Assembly (NCBI RefSeq): GCF_004210375.1
Contig: NC_134833.1
Location: forward strand, 21,011,396 to 21,075,395
Origin: Tachypleus tridentatus
Lineage: Eukaryota; Arthropoda; Merostomata; Xiphosura; Limulidae
Direction of reading: 5' to 3'
DNA: 64,000 nt
A program made the position numbers and the translations under genes. Below the pieces are notes generated by a model. It had not been told where the DNA came from and searched no databases. It worked only from the letters and a program-made list of their open reading frames with translations. This document shows positions 57,370 through 64,000 of this stretch, piece by piece (the first letter of the stretch is position 1; every line of letters starts with the position of its first letter).

Positions 57370-57512
57370 AGAGATAAAAGAATAGAGAGTAGGTATTTGG
57401 TTAACAGCAACTTCGCCAGCCTTTGACTTCTCTTGTCTAACGGAATAGTGAGATTTGACTGTCACTCTTATGGCCCACACACATAGCCCTATGGTATGGA
57501 GAGCGTTTTTCT
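57370..57512 (-). repeat. SINE fragment (family C), reverse orientation
   Basis: On the + strand 'taacggaatagtgagatttgactgtcactc' and 'atggcccacacacatagc' match the inverse of the family C body, with an old, diverged left part. Confidence 0.5.
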
Positions 57513-57894
57513 TGAAAAAGAATCTTTTAAAAAGGTAAAATTATTTCCGTATAAAATTATTTTCATAACTCGAGATTTTGGGCTAGTTAATATTGTATAT
57601 TGATTGTATGTAATGAATGTATTTCCATATGAAAATTTTCCTTCAGTGTAAATCACCAGAGAGATGTAGTTTAAGTGTCGATTTTGAAAAAAAATTGGAT
57701 TCATCATGTTTAGTATGTATGTTAATAGTGCAGTCATTTCTGTAACATGGAAATACGACAAATATGAATTTAATGAAAACAAAAAGAACGCAAACTGAAA
57801 AACACTACTGGTAAAAAAAAAAAGCTGAAAACTTGATTTTGAAGATAAAAACTTAAATAAATGTGAAAATTTCGAAGTGAGATGCTAGCGTATG

Positions 57895-58092
57895 GATTTT
57901 AAACTGTATTCGTCGTTACCACCCACCGTCAACTCTTGGGCCATTCTTTTACCAACGAATAGTGGGATTGGCCGACAAGTTATAATGTTCCCACGGCTGA
58001 ACTAGCGAGCATGTTTGGTGGGACCGGGATTCGAACCCACGACCCTTAAATTGCAAATCGAGTGCCCTAGCCACCTGGCCATACTGGGCTTA
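57895..58092 (-). repeat. tRNA-derived SINE (family A), 3'-truncated
   Basis: On the + strand it starts within the body at 'cgtcgttaccacccaccgtc' and runs through 'aatagtgggattggccgac' and 'gggattcgaacccacgaccc' (box B) to 'ggccatactgggctt'. The tail half is missing. Confidence 0.88.
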
Positions 58093-58167
58093 AACAGAAC
58101 AATTTTTACATAGCACATACACAGTAATAATATCATAATATCCTCAAGGTCAGAAGTAGGTACTGTA

Positions 58168-58292
58168 AGTGTTGTTTGTTTGTTTGTTATTAAGCGAACA
58201 GGCTCTCTGTGCTCTGCCCACCACGGGTATCGAAATCCGGTTTCTAGCGGTATAAGTTCGTAGACTTTCCGCTATGGCACTGAAAGGACAAC
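58168..58292 (-). repeat. tRNA-derived SINE (family B)
   Basis: On the + strand 'gttgtttgtttgtttgttat' is followed by 'ctgtgctctgcccaccacgg', 'gtatcgaaatccggtttctagcg' (box B in inverse) and 'ccgctatggcactg'. Confidence 0.8.
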
Positions 58293-58604
58293 CAGTGTTG
58301 ATAACAATTATTTGCGTAAATGTACAGCACATGATCCTTACAATGTGTTTAATTAAGCCCTCAAGTCTCCTGTTCAGAAAAACAGTTACAAAGTTAATCC
58401 AAATATTTCACCAAAAAACGAAGCAAAATTATTAATTTATTTTGAGGTTTCAGGATAAAAATTATAATCCAGATGTCGCTTTAAAATCTTGATTTTTATG
58501 TCCAACGAAATCTATTAATGCCTTAATTAAATTTACCTAAGCGCATTACCAGATAGGAAGAACCAAAGATGAGTTGTATACAATGTAACCTGTTGTCGAT
58601 TTGA

Positions 58605-59054
58605 CAACAACAGTGTTTCGTCAACAATTATTTCATCATTGTGAAACAGCATGGAACAGAAATAGTTTGGACCATTGCTGCTGACTTCACCTCTCGCACC
58701 ACAACAGCCATCTCCAAGGAAGGAAGTAACAAAAGCGCGGTTTCTATGCCAGGCCAGCTTCGTCAGTGTGTGATGTCACATTGCAGGATGCCATTTGTTA
58801 ACCCATTGAAAGAAAGCAAACGCCAACTATTCAATCTTTCCGCAGCCCTCCCTATTAAAAGTGCCAACCCCCTGCCTTTTGGTGCTATTGTGTCCTAAAA
58901 GTTAACCTGGTTTAAGACTACGGGCACACCATTTCTAGACACTGCAGGAAAGGTCCGTTTCGTCACGGCAGGAGTCCTGCTGAACGATAGCAGGGACCTG
59001 ACTCGACAGATCATCCGTATTGTTGAGCTGTTAAAAAGGGGGGATTTGCCCTGA
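58605..59054 (+). pseudogene. Unidentified protein-like reading frame with one internal stop
   Basis: One + strand frame is open from 58605 to 59054 except for a single TAA at 58896-58898. It has no ATG at its beginning (the frame runs in from a TGA at 58602, and 58641 is GTG). Segments include IAADFTSRTTTAISKEGSNK, PGQLRQCVMSHCRMPFVNPL, KTTGTPFLDTAGKVRFVTAG and LLNDSRDLTRQIIRIVELLK. Local GC is higher than in the neighbourhood, as in a coding or recently inserted piece. The opposite strand is also fairly open here (about 78 codons at 58895-59131), so the sense is not certain. I do not recognise the family. It may be a remnant of an uncharacterised mobile element, a retrocopy, or an exon of a gene that has decayed. 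Confidence 0.4.
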
Positions 59055-59759
59055 ATAGTGAGCCAGTAACTTTTGCTTCCAAGTCTTGAAAAAGAATTCG
59101 TTTTTCTAAGCTTTACTATTAAATGCAACATCTGGTTGTGGGTTATGCGGTTCGAACCAAGTCAAGCAAGAACTTATGGGTAATATTCAGAGCTATTAAC
59201 ATGCAACTATAAGTCTTTCTTTGACGCCATACGGAACTGAAATTATCTTAACACATTCTTCCGGTGACACGTCAAAAGAACAAATAGGGTTAATGTTCAA
59301 CTGGTGGCCATTGGAAAAGTTTCATGACTGAGGTACATCATTTATTTAGAGGTAATTGTCCGTCTAGAACACCACTTTCCATTTCTGTGTTCCCGGATTT
59401 GTTCAACAGTTCTGTGTTACTTATTATTCATGGTCTCTGTTACTCTATGTTCCATCAGTTCTTTCCACATCACATAACCCAGGAGAAGACACGGCTACGT
59501 ATATAAGCATAGCTCTGACATACGTTTTCAACCTTCAGTTATAGTGTCATATCGCTTCACTAATAAATACATTCTTAATATCAAATAAAACAATAATGTT
59601 TATTTATTTTCTCGGACTTAATTCTCAAGCCTAAAAAAGGTAAAAAAAAAAAAGAGGTTAACACGGACTTAATTTTTATATACTTAGTTGAACGTCTATC
59701 ACTATACAATTAACTGAATAGTACCTGTAACCATGTTCATGCTTGCATATCTGTCAAGC
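59055..59759. other. Intergenic; nothing recognised
   Basis: No repeat of the window and no credible exon. The 60-codon frame at 59324 has no domain. Confidence 0.4.
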
Positions 59760-60036
59760 TTGTTTGTTTTGGAATTTCGCACAAATCTACTCGAGGGCTA
59801 TCTGTGCTAGACGTCCCTAATTTAGCAGTGTAAGACTAGAGGGAAGGCAGCTAGTCATCACCACCCACCGCCAACTCTTCGGCTACTCTTTTACCAACGA
59901 ATAGTGGGATTGACCGTCACATTATACGCCCCTACGGCTGGAAGGGCGAGCATGTTTGGCGCCACGGGGATGCGAACCCGCGACCCTCAGATTACGAGTC
60001 GCACGCCTTAAAACGCTTGGCCATGCTGGGCCTATC
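59760..60036 (-). repeat. tRNA-derived SINE (family A), full length, best preserved
   Basis: On the + strand it runs from 'ttgttttggaatttcgcaca' through 'gactagagggaaggcagcta', 'tcatcaccacccaccgccaa' and 'cgagcatgtttggcgccacg' to 'tggccatgctgggcct'. Hardly any block is altered, so it is a good reference for family A. Confidence 0.95.
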
Positions 60037-60359
60037 TGTCAACCTCCCTACATAATTTATGACAAAACCACCTGAAATTTGTTTTTCCAAGTGTCGTGAG
60101 TAACCCCAGAAGAAGCAAGGTTAAGAAACTATAGAGATCTTAGGTTTGGATGGCATGAGCTGAGCAAACTTTAGCATTTAAAAATTAATACCACTATATC
60201 GCATTTCGACAATTTCCAAATTGAAATACCATATTTGGATCAAAGAATTTTGTGTTGGGATGTGGAGCAGGAGTTTTAGGATTGGTTATAAAGAAGAATA
60301 GCATGGAATGTGTCGTTCAAAATAATTAATCTTGGTTTTCTAAAATAATAACGCGTGAC

Positions 60360-63300
60360 TCAACAATTAATAAGAACACGTAACTAGTCGCTCAAATCAA
60401 GATGTTTGACACCTTTAATTAAAAACAACATGTAGCTAGTCGATCAAAACAAGATGTTTGACACCTTTGATTATTGCAAAAAAATAATTATTCGTTCAAA
60501 AGAAGATCTTTGACACCTTTAATTAATAAAAACATGTAACTAGTCGTTAAAAACAAGATGTTTGATATATTTAATTAAAGAAACATGTAATTAGTCGTTC
60601 AAAACTAGCTATTTTACACCTTTCATTAAAAACAACATGTAGCTAGTCGTTAAAAACAAGATGTTTCACACCGATAATTAAAAAGAACATGTAATTAGTC
60701 ATTCATGAAAACATGTTTAACACAGTTAATTAAAAAGAACATGTAACTAGTCGTTTAAAGTCAGATATTTGAACCTTTAATTAATAAGCACATGTAACTA
60801 CTTGTTAAAAACAAGATGTTTGACATATTTAATTAAAAAACATGTAATTAGTCGTTCAAAACAAGATGTTTGAAACCTTTAATTAATAAAAATATGTAAC
60901 TAGCAGTTCAAAACCACATATTTACTACCTTTGATTAATAAAAACATGTAATTAGTCATTGAAAAAAGATATTTGACACCTTAAATTAATAAAAACAGGT
61001 AGATAGTCGTTTAAAACAACATGCTTACTACCCTTCATTAAAAATAATATGTAGCTAGTCGTTAAAAACAAGATATTTAACATATTTAATTAAAAACATG
61101 TAATTAGTCGTTCAATACAAGTTATTTGACACCTTTTATTAAAAACAACATGTAGCTAGTCGATCAAAACAAGATGTTTGACACCTTTAATTATTGCAAA
61201 AAAAATAATTATTCGTTCAAAAGAAGATCTTTGACACCTTTAATTAATAAAAACATGTAACTAGTCGTTAAAAACAAGATGTTTGATATATTTAATTAAA
61301 GAAACATGTAATTAGTTGTTCAAAACTAGCTATTTTACACCTTTCATTAAAAACAGCATGTAGCTAGTCGTTAAAAACAAGATGTTTCACACCGATAATT
61401 AAAAAGAACATGTAATTAGTCATTCATGAAAACATGTTTAACACCGTTAATTAAAAAGAACATGTAACTAGTCGTTTAAAGTCAGATATTTGAACCTTTA
61501 ATTAATAAGCACATGTAACTACTCGTTAAAAACAAGATGTTTGACATATTTAATTAAAAAACATGTAATTAGTCGTTCAAAACAAGATGTTTGAAACCTT
61601 TAATTAATAAAAATATGTAACTAGCAGTTCAAAACCACATATTTACTACCTTTGATTAATAAAAACATGTAATTAGTCATTGAAAAAAGATATTTGACAC
61701 CTTAAATTAATAAAAACAGGTAGATAGTCGTTTAAAACAACATGCTTACTACCCTTCATTAAAAATAATATGTAGCTAGTCGTTAAAAAACAAGTTATTT
61801 GACACCTTTTATTAAAAACAACATGTAGCTAGTCGTTAAATACAAGATGTTTCACACCGATAATTAAAAAGAACATGTAATTAATCATTCATAAAAACAT
61901 GTTTAACACCCATAGTTAAAAAAAACATGTAATTAGTCATTCATAAAAACATATTTAATACCGTTACTTAAAAAGAACATGTAACTAGTCGTCTAAAATC
62001 AGATGTTTGACATCTTCAATTAATAAAATCATATCAATAGTCGTTCAAAACAAAATATTTGACACCTTTAATTAATGAAAACGTGTAACTATTCTATCAA
62101 AACATGTTTCACACCATTAATTAATAAATACAAGTAACCAATCGTTGAAAACAAGATGTTTAACACCTTTAATTATTACAAACATGTAACTACTCGTTAG
62201 AACCAAGATGTTTAACACCTTTAATTAATAAAAGCATATAACTACTCATTCAAAGCATACGTTTCACACCTTTAATTAATAAAAACATATGACTAGTCGT
62301 TCAGAACATGTTTAACACCGTTAATTAAAAAGAACATGTAACTAGTCCTTTAAAATAAGATGTTTAACACCTTTCATTTTTAAAAACATGTAACTAGTCG
62401 CTCAAAACAAGATATTTCACACCTTCGATTAATATAAAGATGTAACCAGTGGCTCAAAACAACATGATTAACACATACAATTAAAAACAACATGTAAGGA
62501 GTCGTTCAAAACAAGATGCTTGACACCTTTAATTATTACAAACCTGTAAATACGCAATTAAAACAAGGTGGTTCACACTTTTAATTAATAAAAACATGTA
62601 ACTAGTCGTTTGAAACAACATGATTAACACCCTTCAATAAAAAGAGCATATAACTAGTCGTTAAAAGATGTTTGACACCCTTAATTAATAAAAACATGTA
62701 ACTAGTCGTTCAAAACAAGATGTTTCACACCTTTAATTAATAAAACCATGTACCTGGTCGATCAAAACAAGATGAAACTGGTCGTTTAAATAGTATGTTT
62801 AACACATTTAATTATAATATACACGTAACTAGTCGTTAAAAACGAAATGATTAACACATTTACTTATTACAAACATACAACTCGTCGATCAAACAAGTGA
62901 TTGACACCCTCAATTAAAAAGAACATGTAACTAGTCGTTCAAAACTAGATATTTGACACCTTTAATTAATAAAAACATGTAACTAGTCATTCAAAACAAG
63001 ATGTTTTACACCTATAATTAATAAAAAGATAAAATTACTCGTTCAAAAGAAGATATTTGACACATTTAATTAAAACATAATATGTAATTAGTCGTTGAAA
63101 ATAAGATGTTTAACACCTTTAATTATTACAAACATGTAAATAGTTGTTGAAAACAAGATATTTGACACTTTACTTAATAAAAACATGTAACTAGTCGTTC
63201 AAACAAAGATGTGTAACACCTTTAATTAATAAAAACATGTAACTACTCATTCAAAACATACGTTTGACACCTTTAATTTATAAAAACATGTGACTACTCG

Positions 63301-63780
63301 TTCAGAACATCATGTTTAACACCATTAATTAAAAAACATGTAACTAGTCCCTTATAAATAAGATGTTTAACACCTTTCATTTACAAAAACATGTAACTAG
63401 TCACTCAAAACAAAATATTTGACACCTTCAATTAATAAAAACATGTAACTAGTCGCTCAAAACAAGATGTTTAACACCTACAATTAAAAACAACATGTAA
63501 GTAGTCGTTCAAAACAAGATGTTTTACACCTTTAATTATTACAAACCTGTAACTAGGCAATCAAAACAAGATGATTCACACTTTTAATTAATAAAAACAT
63601 GTAACTAGTCGTATAAAACAACAAATTTAACACCTTTATTTAATAAAAAACGTAACTAGTAGTTTAAAACAACATGATTAACACCATTAAAAAGAGCATA
63701 TAACTAGTCGTTAAAACAAGATATTTGACACCTTTATTTATAAAAATAGGAAATTATTCGTTCAAAAGAAGATGTATAAC
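60360..63780. repeat. 52-bp satellite array, about 65 copies, with an internal higher-order duplication
   Basis: The average unit is 'acatgtaactagtcgttcaa' plus 'aacaagatgtttgacacctt' plus 'taattaataaaa', with units of 48 to 54 bases and 10-30 percent divergence. ACTAGT and TTAATTAA palindromes recur in each unit. The segment 60419-61072 is repeated almost base for base at 61139-61793, an offset of 720-721 bases (about 14 units). The rest shows no such long period. There is no coding sequence. The array ends about 220 bases before the end of the window. Confidence 0.95.
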
Positions 63781-64000
63781 ATTTGTTTAGTTTTCCGAAT
63801 TATTATTAAAACAAAGATCTGTTTTATTTTCTCAGAAGTAAGGTATTACAAAATAGAAAAATGTTTAACCTGAAACCAAACACTTCATAAAACTAACTAT
63901 ACGGTTGGCAACATTGTTCAGTAAATTACTGAGTTTAAAAAGTGAGACTGATAGAAGTTACTTTGTATATATATCAAGCTAAATGATGAGTTATAGGTGC

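Noticed and set aside
58895..59131. 78-codon - strand frame opposite the unidentified 58.6-kb frame, considered as the real gene
   Set aside because: It has no recognised domain. The + strand frame is longer (150 codons with one stop), so I listed that and mentioned this one only as a doubt about the sense.
1..64000. CRISPR arrays, bacterial operons and integrative elements
   Set aside because: The genes have spliceosomal introns and the repeats are animal SINEs, LINEs, PLEs and DNA transposons. The tandem arrays have no spacers and are minisatellites or satellites.

Overview
The window is AT-rich animal nuclear DNA with large introns and a heavy load of decayed mobile elements. There are no operons, ribosome binding sites or CRISPR arrays. 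Two host genes can be read, both on the + strand. The source is most likely a chelicerate, and I favour a horseshoe crab (Xiphosura). That view rests on recalling the dominant tRNA-derived SINE, whose tail reads roughly from the box-B half through 'ctgccttccctctagtcttacac' to 'tagctttgcgcgaaattc', as typical of horseshoe crab genomes. It is an inference, not a search result.

Layout. (1) 248-3147: the last three coding exons of thiamin pyrophosphokinase (TPK1); the rest of the gene lies to the left of the window. (2) 3148-11500: intergenic DNA with SINE copies, a 717-bp pogo/Tc1-type element (5498-6214) and a 950-bp hAT element with perfect 8-bp target duplications (9294-10243). (3) 11701-38759: a complete DAZAP2-like gene of six constitutive coding exons spread over 27 kb, giving about 187 residues. 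Its introns hold several LINE fragments, a 101/102-bp minisatellite (about 18 copies) that seems to have grown out of a LINE reverse-transcriptase fragment, Penelope-like (PLE) pieces, a 96-bp hAT MITE, and a second decayed-looking copy of the 54-bp exon 4. A polyadenylation signal lies at 39084. (4) 39100-60000: intergenic DNA with no host gene that I can identify. It holds a jockey/RTE-like LINE relic, a frameshifted ZMYM-type hAT transposase split by a mariner MITE, a PLE GIY-YIG fragment, many SINEs, a 44-bp array, a 67-bp array and one unexplained reading frame (58605-59054). (5) 60360-63780: a long 52-bp satellite containing an internal 720-bp duplication.

The two host genes are unrelated in function: thiamine cofactor synthesis, and a small Pro/Tyr-rich adaptor with a PPxY motif. 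They are simply neighbours. The most interesting material is the duplicated DAZAP2 exon with a GT-to-GC donor change, the hammerhead-ribozyme-like motifs in the termini of Penelope-like elements (including a 200-bp mini-element that is little more than inverted termini around the motif), the LINE-born minisatellite, and the unidentified 58.6-kb reading frame.
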